Source: Coleofasciculus sp. FACHB-T130 (lineage in GTDB: Bacteria; Cyanobacteriota; Cyanobacteriia; Cyanobacteriales; FACHB-T130). Taken from it: a DNA stretch of 64,000 nt. The position numbers and the translations under genes were made by a program. Below the pieces are notes generated by a model. It searched no databases and had not been told where the DNA came from. It saw only the letters and a program-made list of their open reading frames with translations. Shown piece after piece: positions 23,636 through 33,559 of the stretch (within the stretch, counting starts at the first letter, position 1; the number at the start of each line of letters is the position of its first letter). The stretch lies in assembly GCF_014695375.1 (NCBI RefSeq), contig NZ_JACJOG010000041.1:62001-126000 (forward strand), written 5' to 3'.

Positions 23636-24763
23636 ATGCGTTATCGGCGGTTTGGAAAAACAAATTTACCGCTTTCAGTGTTTTCTTGCGGGACGATGCG
23701 CTGTCTGGCTTCCTTTGAAGATGCCTACCAGACGGTGCATCAAGCCGTTGCTTGTGGAATTAATCACTTAGAAACCGCGAGGGGTTACGGCAAAAGCGAA
23801 GAATATCTCGGTGCCGCTTTAGCCGCAGGATTGCCCCAGTCGCGAGAACAGCTTTATATCACTACCAAACTTCCCCCAAGCAGTGACGCCGATACGATGC
23901 GTCGGTGGATTGATGAGTCGCTCTTGAACCTCCAGACTGATTTTGTGGATTGTCTGGCGATTCATGGCCTTAACACCTGGGAACATTTAAACTGGGTGCA
24001 AGCGGATGGAGGTTGTATGCAGGCCGTGCAGGAAGCCGTGGCAGATGGCAGAGTTCGTCACGTTGGCTTCTCCACCCACGGGCCGCTGGATGTGATTCTA
24101 GCGGCGATTAACACCAATTTATTTGAATTCGTCAACCTGCATTATTATTACTTTTTCCAGCGCCATGCCCCGGCGGTTGAGTTAGCCAACCAAAAGGATA
24201 TGGGAATTTTTATTATTTCACCAGCGGATAAGGGGGGGCTACTCTACACGCCACCGGAAACGCTTCAACATCTGTGCCATCCCTTTTCACCCCTAGAACT
24301 AAATTATCGGTTTCTGTTGAGCGATCGCCGCGTTACCACCCTCAGTGTTGGCCCAGCGAACCCCAGCGAATTGACGGAATGTTTAGCGGTTGCTGAGCGC
24401 GATGAACCGCTGAAACCGGAGGAAATTGCTGTTTTCGACCGCTTACAAGCTCATTTAGGCGCAATCTCTCCAGATTTATGTAGTCAATGCTACGCTTGTC
24501 TGCCCTGTCCAGAAAACATCAATATTCCAGAAATATTGCGCCTGCGTAATTTAGCGGTTGCCTATGACATGACAGCGTATGGTCAATACCGCTACCGAAT
24601 GTTTGAAAATGCCGGTCACTGGTTTCCGGGGATGAAAGGCGATCGCTGCACTGACTGTGGTGACTGTCTGCCCCGATGCCCTCAACATTTAGACATTCCA
24701 GCGCTTTTGCGTGATTCTCACCAGCGTCTGAATGGACAACCTAGGCGTCGGCTTTGGGAATAA
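23636..24763 (+). CDS. aldo/keto reductase with C-terminal 4Fe-4S ferredoxin-like domain
   Basis: Residues 1-270 form an AKR barrel (HLETARGYGKSE, TTKLPP with the catalytic-position Lys, CLAIHGLN with the His). The Asp of the classic AKR tetrad is replaced within ETARGYG, as is usual in this subgroup. Residues 280-355 carry two cysteine clusters, CSQCYACLPCPENINIP and CTDCGDCLPRCPQHLDIP, which should hold iron-sulphur clusters. The fusion suggests electrons are exchanged with a ferredoxin-like path as well as or instead of NADPH. The length of 375 residues is typical of this class (COG1453). The physiological substrate is unknown. Confidence 0.92.
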   Translation: MRYRRFGKTNLPLSVFSCGTMRCLASFEDAYQTVHQAVACGINHLETARGYGKSEEYLGAALAAGLPQSREQLYITTKLPPSSDADTMRRWIDESLLNLQTDFVDCLAIHGLNTWEHLNWVQADGGCMQAVQEAVADGRVRHVGFSTHGPLDVILAAINTNLFEFVNLHYYYFFQRHAPAVELANQKDMGIFIISPADKGGLLYTPPETLQHLCHPFSPLELNYRFLLSDRRVTTLSVGPANPSELTECLAVAERDEPLKPEEIAVFDRLQAHLGAISPDLCSQCYACLPCPENINIPEILRLRNLAVAYDMTAYGQYRYRMFENAGHWFPGMKGDRCTDCGDCLPRCPQHLDIPALLRDSHQRLNGQPRRRLWE

Positions 24764-25079
24764 TCGTAACGGTAGTTGCGTAAAGATAGTTGCGTGAACA
24801 GATTTTAAGGCAACCAGGATGTATGGACAGGGTATTTGTGCCCTTGCCTGATGCTGTTATCACTCCGACGATGAACAGTATCTCTAGCTTATTGGTTTAA
24901 GTTTTACACCTATCTAAAGATATATACTTGTTAAGATGTTTAGTGATCTGGATTACCGACACATTGATTTATGTAAAATAGCTTAAAAAAGAATTTTGCT
25001 AATCCATTGGTTAAGGTTGGTTTAAAGTTTGACTTTGAGAAGGTGGGCTTTGAATATTCCATAACTATATTTGGTAGTC
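24764..25079. other. intergenic region before the multi-PAS kinase
   Basis: There is no gene. It contains two close copies of TAGTTGCGT (about 24773 and 24787), then A/T-rich leader sequence. No strong ribosome binding site precedes the kinase. Confidence 0.4.
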
Positions 25080-28000
25080 ATGAAAAATCAGCTTACCTCT
25101 ACAGAAAATCTAGTTCGCAGAATTGTATCTATTTATATATTAATTAGCATTATTTATATTGTTTCTGGGAATGAAATACTTAATTTACTGAGCAAGAATT
25201 TAGCGTTTTTAATCCAGTTAGAGACGCTGAAAGAGTGGGGATTTATTCTATCTATTAGCGGGTTGTTGTATGTTCTAATTCGCGCTGGCTTACAATTGCA
25301 ACAATCCGAACAGAATTATCGCCGTATCTTTGAGAACACTGTTGAGGGAATTTATCAAGTTACGGACGATGGACGCTATATGAATGCGAATCCAGCGCTG
25401 GCACGCATTTATGGCTACAACTCACCGAATGAACTTATTGGCAATCTTCATTGGCACGCGAGCAATTTGGAGTTGTACCAGTTACTCCAAAAAACTGATG
25501 CCGTAACGGGATTTGAATCTCAGGTTAATCGCTCCGACGGCAGTTGCATTTGGATTTCTTCTAATGCCCGTGCTGTGCGCGATCGCAGTGGCAAGCTACT
25601 TTACTACGAAGGCACCGTTGAAGACATTACCAGCCGTAGGCAAACAGAGCAAGCACTGTTCGACAGTAAGGAACAATATCGCGTTATCTCAGAACTGACC
25701 TCTGAGTTTACCTATTGCCTAACAGTTGCCCCTGACGGTCAAATGACAACCGAATGGGTGTCAGAGACCTTTTTGCGAGTTAGCGGTTACACGTTCGCGG
25801 AAATTATCACTCTTGATGGCTGGCGGCGGCTTATTCATCCCGACGACTGGTTAAAAGTTCAGCAAAACTTTCTCAACCTAGTTTCTGGTTCCTCTGAGAT
25901 TAGCGAACACCGGATCGTGACCCGTAGCGGTGAAGTTCGATGGTTACGAAATTATGCGCGATCGCAATGGGATGAGCAAAAACAAAGAGTGATTCGGATT
26001 TTGGGGGAATTGCAAGATATCACAGACTGCAAAGCCGCTGAAGCGTTACTTCAGCGAAGTGCTGGCGAGATTAATCAAATTTTTAATATGCTGCCCAGTT
26101 TTGTCTGGAAGTTCTGCCCTGCAACCACCCAGTTTATCCATGCCAGCGAGATCCTAACCGAACTCAGCGGCATTTCTACACAGGCATTTTTTGAGAATTA
26201 TCAAGTTTGGGACGATCGAGTCGATTTAGGGCATGAATCCCAAGAAGCAATTCGGATAGCTTGGGAAGCAATTACCAAAGGCGAACCCTATCAGGTTGTT
26301 TATCTTTTTCACACTCTTCATAGAGGCGATCGCTGGTTTGAAATTACAGCGAGACCTGCCATAGAGGATGGCGTTCTCTATTACTACGGTAGTACCGCAG
26401 ACATCAGCGAAAGGCAACGGCAGACGATGTTATGCAAGCAGGCAGAAACAGCCTTACGGCAAGCAAATGAAGCGTTAGAAATCCGAGTCCAAGAGCGTAC
26501 TGTTGAGCTAGAAGATGTTGTCCAGGCACTCCAAGCAGAGATTGCCGAACGCAAGCTCGCTCAAGAAACCTTAAAGCATTATCAATTGCTATCGGAACAT
26601 GCCCGTGACATTGTTTTGTTTATTGGGAATCAAGGGCAAATTATCGAAGCGAATCAGGCGGCAATTCAGGCATACGGTTACGAACGCGAAGAGATTGTTG
26701 CCTTAAACATTCAGGACTTGCGAGATCCTCCAACTCATACAGCGATCGCTCAACAACTGGAGCAAGCAGAACAGCGAGGCATCTTATTTACTACCACTCA
26801 CCGCCGCAAAGATGGCAGCACTTTTCCAGTGGAAGTCAGTTCCCAAAGCTGGGTAATTGACAATCAAAGAGTTTTATTAAGTATTATTCGGGATATCAGC
26901 GAAAGCCTCCGGCACGTCACGCTACGCAAACTGGCAGAGGAGGCATTGCAAAAAAGCGAGGAACGGTTCCGCAATTTGCTGGAAACTACCAGCGATTGGG
27001 TATGGGAGGTAGATGAGAATGCTGTTTACATTTACACAAGTCCCAAAGTGCGCGACATCTTAGGTTACGAACCTGAAGAAGTTTTGGGAAAAACGCCCTT
27101 TGACTTAATGCCGCCGGAAGAAGCCTTCCGGATTGCGAACACTTTTGGGCCAATTGCTGCCCAAGCAATACCATTCTCTTGCCTAGAAAATATCAACATC
27201 CACAAAAACGGTCATCGAGTTGTTCTAGAAACCAGTGGCGTCCCAGTTTTTGATAGCTCTGGGAAATTTTGTGGCTATCGCGGTATAGATCGGGACATTA
27301 CCGAACGCAAACAATCTGAAGAAGCTCTGAGGGAAAGTGAAGAGCGATTCCGAACAATTTTTGAAAGAGAAGCGATGGGTGTCGTCCTGACCACTTTAGA
27401 GGGGCGGCTTTTGGCAAGTAATCCCAAGTTTCGGGAAATTTTAGGTTATAGCGAACAAGAACTACAAGGGATGCTTTTCAGTGAGTTGGCGCATCCAGAT
27501 GACGCCATGCAAGACCGGGAACTTTACCAAGAGTTAATGGCTGGAAAGCAGGATTCTTACCATTTGGAAAAGCGCTATATCTGCAAGGATGGTCATGTGG
27601 CTTGGGGCTACTTGACCGTTTCTTTGATTCGCAGTCCCAGCGGTGCCCCCCAATTTAGCACTGCCACCATTCAAGACATTACCGAACGCAAGCAGATAGA
27701 AGCAGCGCTACGGGAATCGGAAGAGCGTTTCCGCCAATTAGCGAAAAATATTCCGCAAGTTTTCTGGATGACGACTCCCGATGAGAAACAAATGCTCTAT
27801 ATCAGTCCCCCTTACGAGCATGTATGGGGGCAAACTTGCGAAAGCCTTTATCAGCAGCCTGAATCTTGGCTGGATTCTATTTATCCAGAAGATCGGCAGT
27901 CGGTGATAGATGGGCTTGAAAAACGCCAGCAAGAAGTGGACGACTACGAATATCGGATTATCCGCCCGGATGGGACGATTCGCTGGATACGCGATCGCTC

Positions 28001-29315
28001 TTTTCCAGTTCGGGACGAGACAGGGCAAGTCTATCGAATTGCCGGAATTGCAGAGGATATTAGCGATCGCAAGCGAACGGAGGAGGAGGTTTATTTTCTG
28101 CAAACCATGACCCAAGCTATTTTTGAGTCTCCAGACTTTCACTCAGCGCTATTCGTAGCACTCCAGAAAGTGTGTGAAGCCACTGGCTGGGATTTTGGGG
28201 AAGCCTGGATTCCACAATCCGACAACAGCGTTCTCGAATGCAGTCGAGGTTGGTATAGCCGTGCCACTTGTCTAGAGGAATTCCGGCAAGGAGGCGAGAA
28301 CTTGACCTTTGCACCAGGGATTGGGTTACCCGGTCGTGTCTGGGTCTCAAAACAACCAGAGTGGCAACGAGATGTTTCCGGTGAGTCGCATCAAGTTTAT
28401 TTCAGGGTAAATTTGGCAATGAAAATTGGATTAAAAGCCGCTTTAGGAATTCCAATTATTGCTGATGATACTGTTTTGGCTGTCCTTGTGTTTTATATGT
28501 TTGAATCTTGCGAACAAGACGAACGACTCATCGAACTGATTTCCGCTTCAACTGAATTGGGATTATTCATGCAGCGCAAGCGAGCAGAAGAAGAAATTCG
28601 CAATGCTTTGGAAAAAGAAAAGGAACTGCACGAACTAAAATCCCGTTTTGTTTCTATGACTTCTCACGAATTTCGTACCCCGTTATCGACTATTTTGTTT
28701 TCGGCTGGATTGCTTGAAAATTACGGCTTTAAATGGACAGAAGAGAAGAAAAGGATTCATCTGCATCGAATTAAAACTGCTGTTCAACGGATGGACGGGA
28801 TGTTAGATGAAGTGTTGCTTATTGGCAAAAATGAAGCTGGCAAGACAGAGTTTAACCCTGCCGCGATAGAGCTAGAAACATTCTGCCAAGACCTTGTAGC
28901 AGAAATGCAACTAACAGCAGGCGATCGCCATTCCCTAATTTTCTCAAGTCAGGGAGAATGTCTCGCAGCTTGCATTGATGAAAAACTGCTGCGCCACATC
29001 CTCAGCAATTTACTCTCAAATGCTATCAAATATACCCCAGGGGGGGGTATTATAAAATGCGAACTTAGCTGCCACAATGGGGAAGCCATCTTCCAAATTA
29101 AAGATCGAGGAATTGGCATTCCTCCACAAGATCGGCAACGATTGTTTGAAACCTTCCATAGAGCTTCTAATGTTGGCAATATTCCTGGAACTGGCTTAGG
29201 ATTAGCGATTATTAAAAACTTTGTAGACTTACACAAAGGCAAAATCACCGTAGAAAGTGAAGTCGGAGTGGGTACAACCTTTACGATTAAGTTACCGTTG
29301 AGCGGGGATTGTTAA
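25080..29315 (+). CDS. membrane-anchored sensor histidine kinase with seven PAS domains and GAF
   Basis: Two N-terminal hydrophobic helices (IVSIYILISIIYIVSG and WGFILSISGLLYVLIRAG) anchor the protein. Seven PAS domains follow (about 80-195, 200-325, 330-460, 510-620, 635-755, 760-880, 885-1005); most end in DITxRK-type PAC motifs. A coiled coil separates the third and fourth. A GAF domain (about 1020-1170) precedes HisKA (TSHEFRTPLS, His near 1196) and HATPase (N box NLLSNAIKY, DRGIGI, GTGLGLAI). It has no receiver domain. The ATG at 25080 is preferred to a TTG three codons upstream. The REC-GGDEF-EAL gene 519 bp downstream is the natural phosphotransfer partner. Input signals are unknown. 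Confidence 0.93.
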   Translation: MKNQLTSTENLVRRIVSIYILISIIYIVSGNEILNLLSKNLAFLIQLETLKEWGFILSISGLLYVLIRAGLQLQQSEQNYRRIFENTVEGIYQVTDDGRYMNANPALARIYGYNSPNELIGNLHWHASNLELYQLLQKTDAVTGFESQVNRSDGSCIWISSNARAVRDRSGKLLYYEGTVEDITSRRQTEQALFDSKEQYRVISELTSEFTYCLTVAPDGQMTTEWVSETFLRVSGYTFAEIITLDGWRRLIHPDDWLKVQQNFLNLVSGSSEISEHRIVTRSGEVRWLRNYARSQWDEQKQRVIRILGELQDITDCKAAEALLQRSAGEINQIFNMLPSFVWKFCPATTQFIHASEILTELSGISTQAFFENYQVWDDRVDLGHESQEAIRIAWEAITKGEPYQVVYLFHTLHRGDRWFEITARPAIEDGVLYYYGSTADISERQRQTMLCKQAETALRQANEALEIRVQERTVELEDVVQALQAEIAERKLAQETLKHYQLLSEHARDIVLFIGNQGQIIEANQAAIQAYGYEREEIVALNIQDLRDPPTHTAIAQQLEQAEQRGILFTTTHRRKDGSTFPVEVSSQSWVIDNQRVLLSIIRDISESLRHVTLRKLAEEALQKSEERFRNLLETTSDWVWEVDENAVYIYTSPKVRDILGYEPEEVLGKTPFDLMPPEEAFRIANTFGPIAAQAIPFSCLENINIHKNGHRVVLETSGVPVFDSSGKFCGYRGIDRDITERKQSEEALRESEERFRTIFEREAMGVVLTTLEGRLLASNPKFREILGYSEQELQGMLFSELAHPDDAMQDRELYQELMAGKQDSYHLEKRYICKDGHVAWGYLTVSLIRSPSGAPQFSTATIQDITERKQIEAALRESEERFRQLAKNIPQVFWMTTPDEKQMLYISPPYEHVWGQTCESLYQQPESWLDSIYPEDRQSVIDGLEKRQQEVDDYEYRIIRPDGTIRWIRDRSFPVRDETGQVYRIAGIAEDISDRKRTEEEVYFLQTMTQAIFESPDFHSALFVALQKVCEATGWDFGEAWIPQSDNSVLECSRGWYSRATCLEEFRQGGENLTFAPGIGLPGRVWVSKQPEWQRDVSGESHQVYFRVNLAMKIGLKAALGIPIIADDTVLAVLVFYMFESCEQDERLIELISASTELGLFMQRKRAEEEIRNALEKEKELHELKSRFVSMTSHEFRTPLSTILFSAGLLENYGFKWTEEKKRIHLHRIKTAVQRMDGMLDEVLLIGKNEAGKTEFNPAAIELETFCQDLVAEMQLTAGDRHSLIFSSQGECLAACIDEKLLRHILSNLLSNAIKYTPGGGIIKCELSCHNGEAIFQIKDRGIGIPPQDRQRLFETFHRASNVGNIPGTGLGLAIIKNFVDLHKGKITVESEVGVGTTFTIKLPLSGDC

Positions 29316-29834
29316 GCTTCAGGGGCTAGTTTTAACCCGTTATAGCAAGGATTTTAATAACGGTATCTTTATATACCAAACTTAGAAAAAATCTTCCTCT
29401 ACATTCTTTTCCTGTCTTCGCTGATTTTTTCATTCTAGGCGGCTTGACCGTTACCTAGGTTCGATTAATAAGGTTAGTTACTATAGGAAGGTAAGAACTT
29501 CTTATATTTATTTTTGATAAGCATTAAATATAAAATTTTGAATTCAATTAATTTACTTTCCCTTGCGAGTGAAATTATAATGAATTAATTGTCTAATATT
29601 TATGGATAACCCCATAGATATTGCTGGTAGATTTGGCTTTGAAAAAGTATAAAAATAGACTTTTATCCAGTGAGAGGGTGCATAATTTCACTTAAATAAA
29701 TGTTATTACAGATTGATAAAATCTAAATTCAGGAAGCAGGACAACCTTTATAAATTAAATAATTTGCACAACATCGGGGAAATAAAAAGTTTGATTTTGT
29801 AAGAAAAACCATAAATTAAAGGAAATTTAGAGAA
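29316..29834. other. long A/T-rich gap between kinase and response regulator
   Basis: No gene is visible. A 7-bp stem CCGTTAT/ATAACGG (29338-29364) followed by a T-rich run may end the kinase transcript. The rest is strongly A/T-rich. GGAAATTTAGAGAA precedes the ATG at 29835. The gap means the two genes may be separately transcribed. Confidence 0.45.
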
Positions 29835-31634
29835 ATGGCAAAAATTCTAGTTATTGAAGATGAAGAAGCAATCCGCGAAAACATATTAGAACTATTGGAG
29901 GCAGAAGAGTTCGAGGCGACAGGTGCAGAAAATGGTCTTGCTGGCGTACAGATAGCAAGAACGATTCGCCCAGATTTAATTATTTGCGATGTCATGATGC
30001 CCGATTTAGATGGTTTTGGTGTTTTGATGGCGCTGCGTCAAGATCCTGTCACCGCAACAATTCCCTTCATTTTTCTGACTGCCAAAGCTGAAAAAGCCGA
30101 TTTGCGTCAAGCGATGGAATTAGGGGCAGACGACTATTTAACCAAGCCTTGTACGCCTGAGGAAATACTCAAAGCGATCGCTGCCCGACTCGAAAGACAA
30201 AGAGCCATTACTCAACCCTATACCTTAGCGCTCAGGCAAGCAGCAGAAAGACTCAATCACTTAGTTCATTACGATAGCGTGACAAACCTTCCCAATCGCT
30301 TGCTATTGCGAGAGCGGTTTAATCAAGTTATCAGTAAGCGGCAAGATGAACACAAAAGCGATTCCAAAACCCAGGAGAACGAATCGCCTCTTGCCTCTGC
30401 CCAGCAGCCACTCAGCGTTCAACCTGTCCCGCTGCTGTTTCTAGGATTAGATCGGTTTCAACGGATTAGTGACACCTTGGGAAATCAAGGGAGTGACCGA
30501 TTAATTAAACTAATTGTCGAACGAATCACCACCTGTCTCAGCCGACAGGACACGATTGCGCGATTGAATGTAGATCAATTTGCAATTATTCTGGCAACCT
30601 TAAGTCAAAGACAAACGGTTGCCAGTGTCGCCCAAGCGATTTTGTCATCGCTGAATGAACCCTTCTCCTTAGAAGACGGTCAAATCTTCCTCACTGCCAG
30701 CATTGGCATTACCTTCTATCCCAACGACGGGCAAGATTTAGACACCCTGATGAAGATGACAGCAGCGGCGATGTCCTACACCCAAAAGCTGGGAGGAAAT
30801 CACTATCAGTTTTATGCGACGGACATCAAGGCTGATTATGGCGAAGCGCTGGTGCTAGAAGCGAGTCTGCGCCGTGCCTTAGAACACAGTGAATTTCAAG
30901 TGTATTATCAGCCCCAAGTAAATCTCCAAACCGGAGAAATTAGCGGTGCAGAAGCCTTAGTGCGTTGGCAGCACCCGACGCGGGGGCTGGTTTCACCCGC
31001 TGAATTTATTCCTATGGCAGAAGAAACGGGTTTAATTGTCCCGCTTGGCGAGTGGGTATTGCAAACTGCCAGTGCCCAAACGCAAAAATGGCGAGACGCT
31101 GGATTTATATCGTTCCGCGTGTCAGTGAACTTGTCGGGGCGTCAATTTAGCCAAGCTGATTTAAGCCAGCGAATTGTCCGAGTATTGGAAACTACAGGTT
31201 TGAACCCAGATGCATTGGAATTAGAGCTGACTGAAAGTATCCTCGTGCAAAATGCTTCGATGGCGATCGGTACTTTAAATGAACTGAAACAGTTGGGGAT
31301 TCACATCGCAATTGATGATTTCGGTACTGGCTATGCTTCCTTAAGCTATCTCAAACAATTTCCCTTTGACACTTTGAAAATTGACCGATGCTTTGTTCAG
31401 GATGTTACTAGCGATACCCAAAACCGAGCGATTATGACCGCCGTGATTCAACTCGCTCACAATCTGAATTTGAAAGTTACGGCTGAGGGGGTAGAAACTC
31501 GCGCTGAACTAGCTTTCTTAAGCCAGCAGCATTGCGATGCCATGCAAGGCTATCTATTTAGTCGTCCCGTACCCGCAGCAGAATTTGAAACCTTGTTAAG
31601 TGCCGGTAAACGGTTGCCGATGCAAGTTGTATGA
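29835..31634 (+). CDS. response regulator, REC - degenerate GGDEF - EAL (c-di-GMP phosphodiesterase)
   Basis: The receiver domain (1-120) is complete: acidic pair at residues 9-10, phospho-acceptor Asp52 (IICDVMMPD), Thr82 and Lys104. The GGDEF domain (about 135-330) reads LNVDQF (244-249) where GGDEF is expected, so it should not make c-di-GMP and may be a GTP-sensing or structural module. The EAL domain (about 345-590) has EAL at 373-375 (GAEALVRW), ELTES, DDFGTGYASL, and EGVET, so it should hydrolyse c-di-GMP. Phosphorylation by the upstream multi-PAS kinase would therefore regulate c-di-GMP breakdown, commonly tied to motility or aggregation in cyanobacteria (inference). Confidence 0.93.
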   Translation: MAKILVIEDEEAIRENILELLEAEEFEATGAENGLAGVQIARTIRPDLIICDVMMPDLDGFGVLMALRQDPVTATIPFIFLTAKAEKADLRQAMELGADDYLTKPCTPEEILKAIAARLERQRAITQPYTLALRQAAERLNHLVHYDSVTNLPNRLLLRERFNQVISKRQDEHKSDSKTQENESPLASAQQPLSVQPVPLLFLGLDRFQRISDTLGNQGSDRLIKLIVERITTCLSRQDTIARLNVDQFAIILATLSQRQTVASVAQAILSSLNEPFSLEDGQIFLTASIGITFYPNDGQDLDTLMKMTAAAMSYTQKLGGNHYQFYATDIKADYGEALVLEASLRRALEHSEFQVYYQPQVNLQTGEISGAEALVRWQHPTRGLVSPAEFIPMAEETGLIVPLGEWVLQTASAQTQKWRDAGFISFRVSVNLSGRQFSQADLSQRIVRVLETTGLNPDALELELTESILVQNASMAIGTLNELKQLGIHIAIDDFGTGYASLSYLKQFPFDTLKIDRCFVQDVTSDTQNRAIMTAVIQLAHNLNLKVTAEGVETRAELAFLSQQHCDAMQGYLFSRPVPAAEFETLLSAGKRLPMQVV

Positions 31635-31733
31635 ATTAATCTACGTTTATTTACAAACCGTTCGCTGAATCAATCGCTGGAACCATTAGCAATTCTTACC
31701 AGACAATAACTGCATGAATTAGCGCGAGTAAAC

Positions 31734-32408
31734 ATGGAACCTCTACAGGAACCAACCAAATCTGGAGCGAAACTTAAACAATTTAGGCAGGCGTACACGG
31801 CAGATGACAATGCTGCGAGAAGTCAGATCCATCAAACAGGGAAAAAGATTGCTTCTTCCTTGCTGTTATCAGCTTTAGCAATTCTTACTTCGTGTGTTTT
31901 CCCTTTGTTAACGCAGGCACAAACACCACCCACACTGCTGCCTTCTCCCGAACCTTTAGACTTAAAACTACTCGATCCAGAGTCTCGCCCACCGAGAAGT
32001 CAAGTCATTAGAGCCGATAGTATGTCCCAAGCTAAACCAACGGTTCCCAGCCTTTGGTGGGCGGAGGAACAGTTTGGTGGCAAATTACTAGAGAACTGGC
32101 TAGCGTACCCGGATCGCCAGCGGGTGGATTTGGTTGTAAACCGACAACTCTGGAGCCTTCTGAACTATATAGGACGCTATAGCTTTGTCAACAGCTTTGG
32201 GACGGTTGCCAGAGATTATGGCTATAACACCAGGGTGTTTATTGCCAATCAACCACAAGAACCGCTAGCAACCTACACTTGTAATTTCAGTACCACTCCA
32301 GTCGTCTGCGATCTGGATATTGTCTCCTCTGGTCAAAATAGTCTGCGAGTTCGTTCTAAACCGTTGGGCGGATTTCCTGCCACAGGGAACGATACGCAAG
32401 CGCCGTAG
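31734..32408 (+). CDS. secreted/periplasmic hypothetical protein (224 aa)
   Basis: I do not recognise the family. A positively charged N-terminus of about 38 residues is followed by a hydrophobic helix (ASSLLLSALAILTSCVFPLL) ending in TQAQ, read as a signal peptide. The mature part has a Pro-rich linker and a compact globular domain (about 105-215) with WWAEEQFGGKLLENWLAYP and many Trp/Tyr/Val strands. The two cysteines CNFS and VVCDL may form a disulphide. Its last 53 bases overlap the 3' end of the convergent binding-protein gene. Confidence 0.75.
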   Translation: MEPLQEPTKSGAKLKQFRQAYTADDNAARSQIHQTGKKIASSLLLSALAILTSCVFPLLTQAQTPPTLLPSPEPLDLKLLDPESRPPRSQVIRADSMSQAKPTVPSLWWAEEQFGGKLLENWLAYPDRQRVDLVVNRQLWSLLNYIGRYSFVNSFGTVARDYGYNTRVFIANQPQEPLATYTCNFSTTPVVCDLDIVSSGQNSLRVRSKPLGGFPATGNDTQAP

Positions 32409-33510
32409 ACTGGGGAAGCGGAAACAGAAATTCACTCTTGTCCAGTATCTGAGTATCTGGCAGCAAGATCGAGTTCGTTTTTAAAAATTCAGGTAACTCT
32501 GCTGGGTTCATGCCAGCAACAATTGGTGAGGCGGCGCGGCTGAACAGAGAAATTTCCGTAGCAGGTTTGGATTCCCAACAAAAATTAATCCAATCTTGCA
32601 ACAGAGGATTCGCCGCAGCACCAGCAGGTTGCACCCATAAGTCTGACCACAAGGCGGTTCCAGACACAGGAACCACCGCAGCAATGTTGCGATCGCGCTT
32701 CATCACCGACAATACATCTGTTGACCAACCCACCGCCAGCCAGGTGTCTCCTAGCAATAATGGTTGCAGATAGGTATCGGAACTGTAAAATTTCACCTGC
32801 TGGTGCAACTTTTGCAGGGTATTTTTCAACTCAGGAATTCTGTCTATCCGTTCCGTGTTGTAAGAATGACCCAACCGTTTTAAGGTTAGACCAATCACTT
32901 CTCGCGGTTGATCTAAAAGTGAAATGCGATCGCGCAGTTCTTCTCGCCACAAATCTTGCCAATCCGTCGGTGTCCATCCCAAAGATTTGAATTTGTCGCG
33001 GCGATAGATAATTACTGTGCTTCCCCAGCGATAGGGCGCACCCCAAATTTTTCCAGCGGGGTCAGATTGACCTTGACTATTGCGTTTCACAAGTTCTTGC
33101 CATCGGATTGGCAATTGATTCCACCCTCCCGCCTGTGTAAGTTCGAGGGGTTGAATGAGTTTCTGCTCAATTGCCTGTGCTAACCAGAAATCTCCCAAAG
33201 TCACTAGATCGGCAATGACGGGTTTTTTCGGGGTAATCAGCGGTAAGTTCCGACCCCAGCCCTGGTTCGCTTTACCGGGATTCTGCCAAGTTTCTAGACT
33301 CGCAAATAAATCTTTTAACTGTGTAGCTGGCGTAAAATCTAGAGTTGCCGATTGCTTGAGGCTCTGGCGAAATTTAGTTAACAGCTGAGCGGGAATGGAA
33401 TTTTTCAGAAGTCTAACTCTTAGTGTGGGGTTTTGGGAATTTCCACACCCTGCAAGCATCTGACTCAAGGTCAGCGTTCCAGCACCCAGCAGAAAAGACC
33501 GTCTCTTCAT
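32356..33510 (-). CDS. Tat-exported lipoprotein, extracellular solute-binding protein (PotD-like)
   Basis: The N-terminus KRRSFLLGAGTLTLSQMLAGC combines a twin-arginine signal with a lipobox (LAGC), so it is exported folded and lipidated. The rest has the two-lobed layout of periplasmic binding proteins of the spermidine/putrescine or iron class (GAPYRWGSTVIIYRRD, WQDLWREELRDRISLLDQPREV, the AAANPLLQDWINFCW hinge segment). No ABC permease or ATPase lies nearby, so it is an orphan receptor. The ATG at 33510 (MKRRSF) is preferred to one six codons upstream. The ligand cannot be told. Confidence 0.85.
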   Translation of the reverse strand: MKRRSFLLGAGTLTLSQMLAGCGNSQNPTLRVRLLKNSIPAQLLTKFRQSLKQSATLDFTPATQLKDLFASLETWQNPGKANQGWGRNLPLITPKKPVIADLVTLGDFWLAQAIEQKLIQPLELTQAGGWNQLPIRWQELVKRNSQGQSDPAGKIWGAPYRWGSTVIIYRRDKFKSLGWTPTDWQDLWREELRDRISLLDQPREVIGLTLKRLGHSYNTERIDRIPELKNTLQKLHQQVKFYSSDTYLQPLLLGDTWLAVGWSTDVLSVMKRDRNIAAVVPVSGTALWSDLWVQPAGAAANPLLQDWINFCWESKPATEISLFSRAASPIVAGMNPAELPEFLKTNSILLPDTQILDKSEFLFPLPQSTALAYRSLWQEIRPTV

Positions 33511-33559
33511 AGTTGTAGCAACTAGCAATCCTTCTGATTAGCAATTCGCTATTCGCTGT

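Noticed and set aside
29835-31634. Calling the REC-GGDEF-EAL protein an active diguanylate cyclase
   Set aside because: The GGDEF site reads NVDQF; only the EAL motifs are intact.
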